DNA of 64,000 nt from JB111 sp052093225. GTDB taxonomy: Bacteria; Actinomycetota; Actinomycetes; Actinomycetales; Actinomycetaceae. The stretch covers positions 5,396 to 69,395 of the forward strand of contig JBQDDG010000013.1 in NCBI GenBank assembly GCA_052093225.1. Reading direction: 5' to 3'. Below the pieces are notes generated by a model. That model made no database searches and had not been told where the DNA came from. It worked only from the letters and a program-made list of their open reading frames with translations. Both the position numbers and the translations under genes were made by a program. Shown piece after piece: positions 1-7,697 of this stretch. Position 1 is the first letter of the stretch. Every line of letters starts with the position of its first letter.

Positions 1-780
1 GCTCGGCCCCTCGCCCCTGCGGGCGCGGGCGACGGCGGTCTCGGCGGCCGCGTGGACGGCGTCGACGTCGTTGTCCTCCACCCGGATCCCCGGCATGCCG
101 TACGCGGCGGCCCGGACGGCGTTGGAGGGGACCGACGTCGAGGCGGTGCGGGGCACCGAGATGCCCCAGGCGTTGTCCTCGATGACGAACACCACCGGCA
201 AGTTCCACAGCGCCGCGAGGTTGAGGGACTCGTGGAAGGCGCCCTGGTTGGCCGCCCCCTCGCCGGCGACGGCGACGGCGATCCCGCCGGTGCCACGGCG
301 TCGGAAGGCGAACGCCATGCCGAGCGCGGGCGGATAGCCCTCGGCGATGATCCCCGAGCAGGAGAAGTGGCGGTCGGGGTCGAACAGGTGCATGTGCCCG
401 CCACGGCCCCTGCCGAGCCCGGTCTCGCGGCCGAAGATCTCGGCGGTCATCCGGTCCAGGTCGACGCCGTGCGCGATGGCGAAGTGGTGCGGGCGGTGCG
501 GGGCTGTGACCGCGTCCTCGCCGGTGAGGTGGGTGCAGATCCCGGCGGCGACCGGCTCCTGGCCGGACGACAGGTGCATCTCGCCGGGGATCTGGCCCTT
601 GCCGATGTCGAAGCCGGGCCCCTTGTCCACGTGGTACTCCCGCAGGATCGCCTCCTCGTAGGTGCGGGAGAGGACCATCGTCTCGAACATCGCCAGACGC
701 GTCGCAGCGGGCGGGGTGGGGACCTCGGCCGGTGTCTCGTCCGTCCGGGGGACGGGGGGTGGTTCTGTCGTCGTCGACAT
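1..780 (-). CDS. 2-oxo acid (pyruvate/acetoin-type) dehydrogenase E1 component, alpha subunit, 3' end outside window
   Basis: The thiamine-diphosphate-dependent alpha subunit of a 2-oxo acid or acetoin dehydrogenase complex decarboxylates the substrate and passes the acyl group to lipoylated E2. The 260 visible codons carry the usual E1-alpha landmarks: an APHRPHHFAIAHG stretch, GRGRGGHMHLFD, and the ThDP/Mg motif GEGAANQGAFHESLN followed by LPVVFVIEDNAWGISVP. The ATG at 780 has GGAGG just upstream on the minus strand. The gene runs off the left edge, so the C-terminal part and any E1-beta partner are not seen. An IclR regulator lies immediately upstream on the same strand, which suits an inducible catabolic complex. 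The exact substrate (acetoin, pyruvate or branched-chain oxo acid) cannot be told from this part. Confidence 0.88.
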   Translation of the reverse strand, partial: MSTTTEPPPVPRTDETPAEVPTPPAATRLAMFETMVLSRTYEEAILREYHVDKGPGFDIGKGQIPGEMHLSSGQEPVAAGICTHLTGEDAVTAPHRPHHFAIAHGVDLDRMTAEIFGRETGLGRGRGGHMHLFDPDRHFSCSGIIAEGYPPALGMAFAFRRRGTGGIAVAVAGEGAANQGAFHESLNLAALWNLPVVFVIEDNAWGISVPRTASTSVPSNAVRAAAYGMPGIRVEDNDVDAVHAAAETAVARARRGEGPS

Positions 781-900
781 GAGTGCCTCCATTGGCTCGT
801 GTGCCGGTGACACCACGATCCGGCGGGGGCGCGGCCGGCGCAACGCAGGTATTTCAGTTGGTGATACGAGTGCGGGTGCGCGGGCCGTCGGGGGCCGGGG

Positions 901-945
901 GTGAGGCTCAGGCGGGTGAGGTTCAGGCGGGCGTGGCTCAGGCGG
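901..945. repeat. three short direct repeats at the 3' end of the IclR gene
   Basis: A 15-bp unit, GTGAGGCTCAGGCGG, occurs three times with small changes at about 901, 916 and 931. Read on the minus strand, each unit contains TGA, and the one at 938-940 is the stop codon of the IclR gene. The other copies give redundant stops. No function is evident. Confidence 0.6.
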
Positions 946-1654
946 TCGAGAGGGCGACGAGCCCGGCCGCACGGTGCAGCTCGTCGACCCGCGCGAGCAC
1001 CTGGTCGGCGCGGTTCGTCGGCACCGACACGGCGACGGCCTGGGGGCGGCCGGGGACCTGGACGGCGACGCAGACGACCCCGAGCAGGTACTCCTCGCGG
1101 TCGATGGTGAACCGCGCCGGCTGCCCGACCTGAGCCATGAGCGTCCTCGGGGACGTGAGGGTGTGCGGCGTGAGGCTGGACAGGGCGTGCCGGGAGACGA
1201 ACTCGCGGCGGTCGTCGTCGGGCAGGCCGGTGAGCAGCGCCTTGCCGAGCGCCGTGGCGTGCGCGGCCTCGGTGAACCCGACCCACAGGTCGATGCGGGG
1301 CGCCGCGGGTGAGTCGACGATCTCCGAGAGCTCGACCTCGCCGTCGGTGTAGGTCGAGAGGTACGTGGCGGCGTGGAGCTCGCGGTGCAGCTCCCGCAGC
1401 GTGCGGCGCACCCGGTGCGGCTCCGCCCCGCGGCCGAGCGCAGCGGCCTGGTCGCCGAGCGAGTAGCCCTCGTCGGTGTGCTCGACGTAGCCCTCGTGCA
1501 CGAGCGTGCGCAGCAGGTGGTACGCCGTCGGCAGCGGGATCCCGACGGTGCGCGCGAGCTTCTTGGCGGGCTGGGGCGACCGCGCGGCACCGAGTGCATC
1601 GAGCAGGTGCGTCGCCCGGACGACCGAGTTGATGAGTGTCGGCTTCGTTGCCAT
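938..1654 (-). CDS. IclR family transcriptional regulator
   Basis: This is a 238-residue IclR-type regulator: an N-terminal winged helix-turn-helix (about residues 5-65, including AKKLARTVGIPLPTAYHLLR and a wing ending HTDEGYSLG), then an effector-binding domain with the typical LGKALLTGLPDD and DREEYLLGVVCVAV segments. Family members usually control catabolic operons and sense a small organic acid. The ATG at 1654 is chosen because it follows GGAGGGGAG and puts the helix-turn-helix at the usual distance from the start. An in-frame start at 1828 would add 58 low-complexity residues. It lies 157 bp upstream of the E1-alpha gene on the same strand and is the obvious candidate to regulate it. 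Confidence 0.9.
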   Translation of the reverse strand: MATKPTLINSVVRATHLLDALGAARSPQPAKKLARTVGIPLPTAYHLLRTLVHEGYVEHTDEGYSLGDQAAALGRGAEPHRVRRTLRELHRELHAATYLSTYTDGEVELSEIVDSPAAPRIDLWVGFTEAAHATALGKALLTGLPDDDRREFVSRHALSSLTPHTLTSPRTLMAQVGQPARFTIDREEYLLGVVCVAVQVPGRPQAVAVSVPTNRADQVLARVDELHRAAGLVALSTA

Positions 1655-1878
1655 CTCCCCTCCGCCGCCAGGATAGCGCCGACGGGGCGGGACGGGGCGG
1701 GGGAGGGAAGCGGGTTGGTCGGGTCGGGGCGGGGGGGGGCGGCGGATCGGCTGGCCCGGAGTTGTCGCGAGCCTGCGCCGTACCCGGGAGGCTGTCACAG
1801 ATGCGCAGGTGGGCGCGGGAGTGAGCACGGGCCGGAACGCGGGCAGGAGCGCGGCCGAGGGCGGTTAGAATTCGCGGC

Positions 1879-1952
1879 GGGCCCGTAGCTCAGCTGGTCA
1901 GAGCGCCGCGTTTACACCGCGTAGGTCGCCGGTTCGAACCCGGCCGGGCCCA
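1879..1952 (+). tRNA. tRNA-Val (anticodon TAC)
   Basis: The cloverleaf can be folded by hand. The acceptor stem is GGGCCCG with CGGGCCC, there is a GCTC/GAGC D stem, the anticodon loop TTTACAC gives anticodon TAC (reads GTA, valine), and the T arm is GCCGG-TTCGAAC-CCGGC. The discriminator base is A at 1952 and the terminal CCA is not fully encoded (ACCG follows). It reads on the plus strand in a region with no overlapping gene. Confidence 0.97.
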
Positions 1953-2311
1953 CCGAGTCTCCCGCCCACGGAGCCCCCCGCCCATCCGCCGGCCGCTCCT
2001 CGCCGCACACGCCGGCTGTTCCTTGCCGAACCCGCTGTCGAGGACGTGCCGTACTCGTCGAGGACGTGCTTCCGCAGCACGATCTCGCCAGCTACAGCAC
2101 GCTCTCGACGCGCGTGCGGCCACCGGTACGTTCGCGGCGCGCGGGCGGCCACCGGTACGTTCGCGGCGCGCGGGCGGCGACCTGCACATTCTCCGCGCGG
2201 CTGGTGGCGACCGGCACGTTCTCGACGCGCGGCTGGTGGCGACCGGCACGTTCTCGACGCGCGGCTGGTGGCGACCGGCACGTTCTCGACGCGGCTGTGG
2301 GGGCGACGCCG
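1953..2311. repeat. non-coding stretch with a 29-32 bp tandem array and inverted copies
   Basis: No convincing gene lies in these 359 bp. From about 2108 to 2300 there are six imperfect tandem units, each with ACCGGTACGTTCGCG or ACCGGCACGTTCTCGAC at its core. Unit starts at the core (2121, 2150, 2179, 2209, 2241, 2273) give periods of 29, 29, 30, 32 and 32 bp. Upstream, GTCGAGGACGTGC occurs at 2037 and 2057. Apart from one G-U wobble it is the reverse complement of GCACGTTCTCGAC at 2214, 2246 and 2278, so a transcript could fold into alternative long hairpins. Open frames across it translate to Arg/Thr-rich periodic peptides with no domain and are not taken as genes. Confidence 0.75.
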
Positions 2312-2800
2312 CTAGTCCGCGATCGCCTCGCGCAGGAGGCGCACCGCCTTCGGGCCCACCCCGTGCAGGCCGTCGAGCTCTCCCACCGGCAGGGCTGCGA
2401 CCTGCACGAGCGACGTCACCCCTGCGGCCGCGAGTGCGCGCGTGGCCGGGCGCCCGATCGACCTCGGGAGATCGCCGACCTCGCCGGCCTCGACCGTCGC
2501 GGCCCAGCGGACCCGTTCGGCCACCTCCCGGGGCGCCGCGTGCAGCCAGGCCTGGCGCACCCAGTAGTTCAGTCCCTGCCCGCCGACGTTCGCGATCGGC
2601 ACGGTGACGCCGTCGCCGGTCACCTCGGCGCCCTCGTGCTGCGCGGCCATGTCGGCCGCCTCGTCGGCGGGCAGTCGCAGGTGCAGGCTGCCGTCGTCGA
2701 ACGAGGCGTAGACGGCCTTGTCGACGGCGTAGGCCGCGCCGTCGGCGGTCGTCCCCTCCTGGCCGAGGGCACTCTTGCGCAGCTGTGCGGCGGTGGTCAT
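2312..2800 (-). CDS. helix-hairpin-helix domain protein with a DUF1801/YjbR-like N-terminal part
   Basis: A 162-residue protein of unknown role. The N-terminal 95 residues (ASFDDGSLHLRLPADEAADM, then VGGQGLNYWVRQAWLHAAPREVA) look like the small MmcQ/YjbR-type fold, though that is only a resemblance. The C-terminal 45 residues contain a helix-hairpin-helix module with the GVGPKAVRLLREAI signature used for non-specific DNA or protein contacts. The ATG at 2800 is chosen because a longer frame runs into the promoter of the divergent SDR gene at 2891. It is transcribed away from that gene with 90 bp between the starts. Confidence 0.72.
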   Translation of the reverse strand: MTTAAQLRKSALGQEGTTADGAAYAVDKAVYASFDDGSLHLRLPADEAADMAAQHEGAEVTGDGVTVPIANVGGQGLNYWVRQAWLHAAPREVAERVRWAATVEAGEVGDLPRSIGRPATRALAAAGVTSLVQVAALPVGELDGLHGVGPKAVRLLREAIAD

Positions 2801-2890
2801 GGGAACCAGGTTGTCACGGCCACGCCGCTCGTTACGGTGACAGGTGAACGACGAACGCTCTGCACGATGCGCAGCCGTGGAGGAGGAGAC

Positions 2891-3772
2891 GTGTCCAGGA
2901 TTCTCGTGGCGGGCGCGACCGGGTACCTCGGCCGCCACCTCATCGCTGAGCTGTACCGCCGCGGGCACCGGGTCCGCGCGATCGTGCGCGACCGCTCGCG
3001 TGCCGAGGCTGCCGGCAGCTCGGGCGCGCCCTCGCTCGCGGGACTGGTCGACGAGTGGGCGGTCGGGGACGTCACCGATCCGGGGTTCACCCGCGACGTG
3101 GCCGCTGGGGTCGACGACGTCGTCTCCGCCCTCGGGGTGACGCGCCAGAAGGTGGACCCCTGGGAGATCGACCACTTGGCCAACCTCGAGCTGCTCAACT
3201 CGGTCCGCGCCCACGGGGCCGGATCGTTCACCTACATCAACGTGCTGCACGGCGACCGGTGCCCGGCCCGGCTGACCAGGGCGAAGACGGCGTTCGCCCG
3301 CGAGCTCGCCGCCTCCGACGTCACCTCACGTTCCGGCCTCACCACGAGGATCATCAATCCGCCCGCGTACTTCTCCGACATGCTGGAGATCCTGGGCATG
3401 GCCAGGCGCGGCCTCGTACCCGTCTTCCGCCCCGAGGTGCGCATCAACCCCATCCACGGGGCGGACCTTGCGTCGTACACGGCCGACCGGATCGAGCACG
3501 ACGGTGCCGGCTCGTGGGACGTCGGCGGCCCGGAGACCTTCCGCTGGGGCGAGCTGGCCCGGCTCGCGCTCGACGCGGCCGGCCGCCGCGGCCGCGTGGT
3601 CAGGGTCCCACCGGCGGTGCTCCGCCCGGCGCTGTGGGCCACCGCCCTGGTCAGTCCCCGTCGCGCCGACCTCGCCCGGTTCACGATCTGGAGCATGCTG
3701 CACGACTGCGTCGCCCCGCCCACCGGCACCCACCGGCTCGCCGACTTCTTCGCGGAGCACGCGGAGCGCTGA
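2891..3772 (+). CDS. NAD(P)-binding atypical short-chain dehydrogenase (NmrA/SDR-a type)
   Basis: A 293-residue protein beginning with a Rossmann dinucleotide-binding motif, ILVAGATGYLGRHL (GxxGxxG). The catalytic Tyr-x-x-x-Lys of classical SDRs is not evident, so it fits the atypical SDR/NmrA-like proteins that act on quinones or small carbonyls or work as redox sensors. The later INPIHGADLASYTADRI and WDVGGPETFRWGELARLALDAAG segments match this family (NAD-dependent epimerase-like C-terminal half). The GTG start has GGAGGAGAC directly upstream. It is a single gene and its substrate is not predictable. Confidence 0.85.
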   Translation: MSRILVAGATGYLGRHLIAELYRRGHRVRAIVRDRSRAEAAGSSGAPSLAGLVDEWAVGDVTDPGFTRDVAAGVDDVVSALGVTRQKVDPWEIDHLANLELLNSVRAHGAGSFTYINVLHGDRCPARLTRAKTAFARELAASDVTSRSGLTTRIINPPAYFSDMLEILGMARRGLVPVFRPEVRINPIHGADLASYTADRIEHDGAGSWDVGGPETFRWGELARLALDAAGRRGRVVRVPPAVLRPALWATALVSPRRADLARFTIWSMLHDCVAPPTGTHRLADFFAEHAER

Positions 3773-3809
3773 TCCGTGCCTCGCGCTGCGCACCCCGGGT
3801 GGACGCGAG

Positions 3810-4079
3810 TCAGCCCCGCGCAGCCCGCACGGCGAGGTCGACGAGCACGGCCTGCAGGGGCAGGCGCCCGTACGCCACCGCCCGCGCCACGGGTGACCTC
3901 CTACGCGCGTCCACCGCCATCTGCACGTTGGCAGGGAAGACGGCGACGAACAGCGCCGCGGCGGCCGTTCCGCCGGCGCGCCTCGTGCTCGGGAGGGCCA
4001 GCAGGGCGGCGACGCCGAGCTCGGCCACCCCCGACGCGTACGTGTAGCCGCGCGCCCGCCCCGGCAGGTACCTCGGCAC
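3810..4079 (-). pseudogene. DoxX-like (COG4270-type) membrane protein, N-terminally truncated
   Basis: The frame reads PRYLPGRARGYTYASGVAELGVAALLAL, then a hydrophobic stretch ending FVAVFPANVQMAVDARRR and GRLPLQAVLVDL. This is the conserved course of a small COG4270/DoxX-like membrane protein of about 120-130 residues. Codons upstream of the only start (GTG 4079) still read PRTFDRIV in the same frame, the family's usual continuation, but the expected first transmembrane segment (normally ending in a GVLHF-like motif) is absent. In its place lies part of a second copy in another frame. It is probably non-functional, or damaged by an assembly error. Confidence 0.6.
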
Positions 4080-4290
4080 GATCCGGTCGAACGTCCGCGG
4101 CTCGAGCGACGAGCATGGCCTGCAACGGGAGCCGCCCGAGGGCGAGCGCGCGCGCAGCGAACGATCGGCGGCGGCTGTCCCAGGCCATCTGCACGTTCGC
4201 CGGGAAGAGGGCGACGAACAGGACGCCGGCCTCCGCGAGAAGGGTGGCCAGGAAGCGGGCGGAGCGAGGCGCGCTCAGGCGGCCCTCCGC
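4080..4290 (-). pseudogene. 3' fragment of a second DoxX-like (COG4270-type) gene
   Basis: In a different minus-strand frame from the neighbouring copy this stretch reads ARFLATLLAEAGVLFVALFP, then ANVQMAWDSRRRSFAARA and LGRLPLQAMLVAR. The next gene has FVAVFPANVQMAVDARRRS and GRLPLQAVLVDL, so this is the C-terminal third of a close paralogue. It has no start codon and no N-terminal part, and it joins the other copy near 4105 with a change of frame. The simplest reading is a tandem pair collapsed by deletion, or a mis-assembly of two similar genes. Confidence 0.6.
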
Positions 4291-4694
4291 GAGCCACCTG
4301 CGACGAGCGCGATCGCGATGGCCATCATCCAGGAGTCCTTGGCCAGTGCGGTCCCCTCGCCGGACGGGCGCACGCCGTCGTCGGTGGTCTTGGCCGGGTC
4401 GCGGAAGTACACGCTCAGCAGGCCCGCGGAGAAGCCACCGAGGGCCAGCCCCGCCAGGCGGTTGGGCACGAACGGCAGCAGGAGCGCGGCGCCGACGCCG
4501 ATCTCGCCGTAGCTGAGCAGCTTGCCGAACTTCGCCGGCTCCATCGATCCGAGGGCCGGAACGCCCTTCTCGGCCTCGGCCTGCAGGTATCCGGCCGTCT
4601 GCTCGTCCATCCCGAGCTTGCCGATACCCGAGTTGAGGACGAAGGCTCCGGGGATCGCACGGAGGGCGATGTTCGCGATTGCGTTGAATGCCAT
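4275..4694 (-). CDS. DoxX family membrane protein
   Basis: A complete 139-residue small membrane protein. It has a first hydrophobic helix (ANIALRAIPGAFVLNSGIGKLG), a short soluble loop (residues 35-60), then helices around YGEIGVGAALLLPFV, LAGLALGGFSAGLLSVYF and SWMMAIAIALVAGG. That course matches the DoxX/SURF4-like superfamily, whose bacterial members are often linked to redox or thiol stress, with no firm enzymatic role. The ATG at 4694 opens just before the first helix. Its end overlaps slightly the fragment of another DoxX-like gene downstream, so this locus once held two or three related genes. Confidence 0.8.
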   Translation of the reverse strand: MAFNAIANIALRAIPGAFVLNSGIGKLGMDEQTAGYLQAEAEKGVPALGSMEPAKFGKLLSYGEIGVGAALLLPFVPNRLAGLALGGFSAGLLSVYFRDPAKTTDDGVRPSGEGTALAKDSWMMAIAIALVAGGSRRAA

Positions 4695-4752
4695 GGGTCT
4701 GCCGATCTCCAAGTCTGCGCCGGTCTGTGGAGTCCTCACCGTAACGGGGACG

Positions 4753-5139
4753 TCACGGCCAGGCACGGCGGTGTCCGACGGCCACACGGGAGGGCTGCCG
4801 ACCTCGGTGCGTGACGGTCGTCTGCTGGTAGTGCGCCGGCCTCGTCCCGCCGTCGAGCACGCGGTAGTGGCTCGCCATGAGGACGATGAAAGGTGTCTCG
4901 TCCCCCTCGCGGGACGCCGTCGCCGTGTAGACCAGTTCGGCCGGCCGCTCGCCCGTCGGTACGAGGGCCGTATCCGTGAGTGAGTAGGCGGACCACGGGG
5001 CGACAAGTTCAGGGACCGCTCGCCCGTCGGCCGATCGAGGAACATGCCGTTGACGAGGATCATCAGCGCCTCGTGCGTCATCAGGTCGCCGTAGAAGGTG
5101 CCGCGGGTCGAGCCGCACAGGGAGTCCCAGCCTGCTCAT
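4753..5139 (-). pseudogene. DUF4440/SnoaL-like (NTF2 fold) gene broken by frameshifts
   Basis: The protein course is recognisable only by changing frame. One frame reads AGWDSLCGSTRGTFYGDLMT, then HEALMILVNGMFLDRPTGER. A second frame resumes with VPELVAPWSAYSLTDTALVP and ends MASHYRVLDGGTRPAHYQQT. Together they look like a DUF4440-type NTF2-fold protein of about 120 residues. There is one shift just after the ATG at 5139 and another near 5020. No single frame yields a whole domain. Two shifts in 120 bp suggest either real decay or clustered sequencing errors, and the neighbouring DoxX-like genes are also damaged. Confidence 0.6.
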
Positions 5140-5158
5140 GGTGAGACCCGCGCGGCGC

Positions 5159-5875
5159 TCACCGGTACACGCCCGCGAGCCAGTCGGTCCACCTCGCCGT
5201 CTCGGCCTCGGCGTCGACACCCGAGAAGAGGTAGTGGCCGAACGCGACCGGCATGCCCATCACCGTGTTGTTGTGGAAGCGGTAGAGGCCGTCAGCTGCC
5301 CGGACGCCGATGAAGTCGTCGGTGGGGACCACCCAGTCCACGACGCCCTCGACCGGCGCCAGGCCCTCGGGCGTGAGCGTCACGTGGTCGCCGATCGCGA
5401 GGGGGCCGGTGACGCCGAGTGCGGCCGCCACGGGCGCCCACGACTCCGGGGAGGTCCGGGACTGCGGCCCCTGCCCGGTGACGAACACGCCCTGACGGCC
5501 CGCGAAGTGCGTGAGGTACTCGGTGAGGTTGAGCATGTAGAGGTCCCAGCCGTAGCCGGTCATCGTCTCGAAGTCGTACTCGCCGCCCCAGTCCTCGCCG
5601 AGGAAGCCGCTGTGCACGAACGTGAGGACCGTCGTCGCGTCGTCACGCCCCTCCACGAGGTACTCGAACGCCTGGAAGCCGCCGTCCGGGGCCTCGGGCG
5701 TGCGCACGTACAGCCGCGAGGGCTCGGTGCGCTCGACCGTCATCCCCTCCGCCTCGGCGGCGTCCGGGTCGGGCGACCAGCCGCGCTGCCCCTCGCGGGT
5801 GGCGACGGCGTGCCACACCTGCTCCGGGGTCGCCGGAAGGACGACCTCCTTGCGGATCTCGAACCGGTCGGACAT
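5159..5875 (-). CDS. SRPBCC (START/Bet v1-like) domain protein
   Basis: A 238-residue cytoplasmic protein with an N-terminal SRPBCC ligand-binding fold. The opening FEIRKEVVLPATPEQVWHAV and the later VLTFVHSGF are typical of the AHSA1-like branch, which binds hydrophobic ligands or assists other proteins. Residues 150-238 are a less familiar extension. The ATG at 5875 lies 10 bp after the stop of the ArsR-type regulator gene, so the two form an operon in the common ArsR-SRPBCC arrangement, in which the regulator controls the SRPBCC gene. The ligand is unknown. Confidence 0.85.
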   Translation of the reverse strand: MSDRFEIRKEVVLPATPEQVWHAVATREGQRGWSPDPDAAEAEGMTVERTEPSRLYVRTPEAPDGGFQAFEYLVEGRDDATTVLTFVHSGFLGEDWGGEYDFETMTGYGWDLYMLNLTEYLTHFAGRQGVFVTGQGPQSRTSPESWAPVAAALGVTGPLAIGDHVTLTPEGLAPVEGVVDWVVPTDDFIGVRAADGLYRFHNNTVMGMPVAFGHYLFSGVDAEAETARWTDWLAGVYR

Positions 5876-5885
5876 CGCGTGCTCC

Positions 5886-6470
5886 TCAGCTGGTGGGGAC
5901 GTGCGGGTGGACGGCGACGACGAGGCGGTGGTGGCGCGACCCCTCGGCGTCGGGGGAGTGGTAGCGGCGCACGAGGTCGGTGACAGCGCCCTCGAGCTCG
6001 CGGGTGAAGGCGGCCCGCTCGGCGGCGGAGGCGAACCGCACCTCGCCGTCGACGGCGTAGCTCGCCACCCGCGTCCCGGTCCGGCGGGCGCCGGTGACAA
6101 GGGCGCCGACGTCGCGCACGAGCCGCGCGGCGAGCGAGAGCAGCCACGCGGCGGAGACCTGGTCGGGGGAGCGGGCCGGGTCCGGCTGCACGGCGGCGAG
6201 CGCTGCTGGTGAGATGACGTAGGCGGCGGACGTGGAGCGCATGAGCCGCTCGGTGAAGTTCCCGCGGCGCCGTTCCTCGACGAGCTCGACCAGGCCGTGC
6301 TGCTCGAGCACGCGCAGGTGGTAGTTGACCTTCTGCCGGGGCAGGTCGAGGCGGGCGGCGAGCGAGGTGGCGGAACCGGGCTCGGTGAGCGCCGCGAGGA
6401 TCGCCGTCCGGACCGGGTCGAGGGAGACCTCGGCGGCGGCCGGGTCGTCGATGACGTCCACCTCGTGCAT
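5886..6470 (-). CDS. ArsR-type helix-turn-helix transcriptional regulator
   Basis: A 194-residue regulator whose first 85 residues form a winged helix-turn-helix: DPVRTAILAALTEPGSATSLA, ARLDLPRQKVNYHLRVLEQHG and LVELVEERRRGNFTERLMR. No metal-binding cysteine cluster is seen, so it is probably not a metal sensor. It belongs to the ArsR-like regulators paired with SRPBCC proteins, and the SRPBCC gene follows directly. The ATG at 6470 is the first start after the operator at 6485-6508, a perfect inverted repeat only 15 bp upstream, consistent with self-repression. Confidence 0.87.
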   Translation of the reverse strand: MHEVDVIDDPAAAEVSLDPVRTAILAALTEPGSATSLAARLDLPRQKVNYHLRVLEQHGLVELVEERRRGNFTERLMRSTSAAYVISPAALAAVQPDPARSPDQVSAAWLLSLAARLVRDVGALVTGARRTGTRVASYAVDGEVRFASAAERAAFTRELEGAVTDLVRRYHSPDAEGSRHHRLVVAVHPHVPTS

Positions 6471-6484
6471 GGCGTCATCGTCCG

Positions 6485-6508
6485 CCTTGACAAGAATACT
6501 TGTCAAGG
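6485..6508. promoter_or_regulatory. probable ArsR-type operator, perfect inverted repeat
   Basis: The arms CCTTGACAAG and CTTGTCAAGG are exact reverse complements separated by AATA. The site lies between the start of the ArsR-SRPBCC operon (6470) and the stop of the lipoprotein gene upstream. Each arm contains TTGACA read inwards, so a bound repressor would cover a -35-like sequence. AT content is locally high against a GC-rich background. Confidence 0.75.
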
Positions 6509-6516
6509 GATTCGTC

Positions 6517-7539
6517 CTACCCGTCCTCCGTGTAGTCGCCACCGGCTGCGTCGACCAGCTGTTCGAGGGTGTCGAGCGCCGCCCGCTCCTCGTCCGTCGG
6601 CGGCCGGTTCCACGAGCACACGACGGCGGGAGTGCCGGCCGGGGTCCGGTCGACGTCGCAGCTCGCGCCGGGGTACGTCGGGTCGGTGCCGTTGGCTGCC
6701 CCCACCGCGTGGATCTGGTCGAAGACCTCGGACCAGGCGGGATCCTCCAGGGCGCCGGCCAGGGACGCCGGGACGAACACCACCTCGTCGTCGGGGTAGC
6801 GGAGCATGAGGTTGCCCTCGGCGGCCACCTCGTCGGTGGCAAGAGCGTCCGCGACGACGGCCGTCCCCGCTAGCAGGTCGACGAGCTCGGCGTGTCGTTC
6901 GCCCCCCGGCTCGACGAGGAGCGCGGCGACCACGGTGCTGTCGGAGGCCTGGAGGTCCACGAGCAGGCCGTCGGCCGAGCCGGCGAGGTCGACGAGGCTC
7001 GCGACCGTCTGGGCGGCGAGCGGCTCCGGGAAGACCTGCACGTAGAACTCGAGGAACCCCGTGGCGGGATCGCCGCCGCGCTCCGTGCCGACCCTGAGGG
7101 TGGCGCCCGGCCCCATCTCGTCGTGCTCGCGCCACGTCTCGAGCACCTGTGCGTACGGCTCGGCGTCGAGCGCCGACAGCACGACGCTCATCACGGTGTT
7201 CTCCTCGCCGGCCGACGAGTTCGGTGCCACCACTGCCACGCCGGGGATCTCGCACAGGGCCTCGGCGGCAAGGACGGCGGGGCGTGCCCCCGAGTCGGTC
7301 CCGCTCTCCGAACCGCTCTCCGGGCCACTATCTGAACTGCTCTCCGAACCGCTCTCGGTGCCGCTGCCCGAGGCCGACGAGCTCTCCCCGGTCGCGATGC
7401 GGCACGGCGCCTCGGTGCTCGGCCCGCCGTCCGCGCCGTCGGCGGTGCCGTCGTGCTCGTCGGAACCGCAGGCGGCGGTCCCGACGGCGAGCAGGAGTGC
7501 CGCCGCAGCGGCGATCGTTCGACGGGCGAGGTCTGGCAT
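6517..7539 (-). CDS. putative lipoprotein with Ser/Glu-rich linker
   Basis: A 340-residue secreted lipoprotein. The signal peptide ends in a lipobox, LAVGTAAC, placing the lipid-modified cysteine near residue 24. A low-complexity Ser/Gly/Glu/Asp region (about residues 45-85, repeats such as SGSESSSDSGPESGSESG) follows. The remaining 250 residues form a folded domain with four cysteines, including CEIPGV near the start and GASCDVD and VVCSWN near the end, which could pair as disulfides. The course resembles DUF3558-like actinobacterial lipoproteins, but this is not firm. The ATG at 7539 was taken in preference to an adjacent GTG at 7542. Confidence 0.72.
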   Translation of the reverse strand: MPDLARRTIAAAAALLLAVGTAACGSDEHDGTADGADGGPSTEAPCRIATGESSSASGSGTESGSESSSDSGPESGSESGTDSGARPAVLAAEALCEIPGVAVVAPNSSAGEENTVMSVVLSALDAEPYAQVLETWREHDEMGPGATLRVGTERGGDPATGFLEFYVQVFPEPLAAQTVASLVDLAGSADGLLVDLQASDSTVVAALLVEPGGERHAELVDLLAGTAVVADALATDEVAAEGNLMLRYPDDEVVFVPASLAGALEDPAWSEVFDQIHAVGAANGTDPTYPGASCDVDRTPAGTPAVVCSWNRPPTDEERAALDTLEQLVDAAGGDYTEDG

Positions 7540-7697
7540 CACGGGCTCCAGGTCGGTAGGCGGTGGCCACGCCCAGAATGTCGGATGCGCGGCGCCGCGG
7601 TGCCGGTGCGGACGGGTAGTCCTGCCTGTGGGCGCTCCGGCGGTGGGGGCCGCCCGGACTCCTACACTGGCGGCTCGCCCGAACCGGAGGAGTCCCC

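Noticed and set aside
2108..2300. CRISPR array
   Set aside because: Units are contiguous tandem copies with no unique spacers between conserved repeats, and periods vary (29-32 bp). No cas genes are in the window.
1890..2300. Small genes over the repeat array on either strand
   Set aside because: The translations are periodic Arg/Thr/Pro-rich peptides produced by the repeat itself. No start with a ribosome-binding site and no domain were seen.
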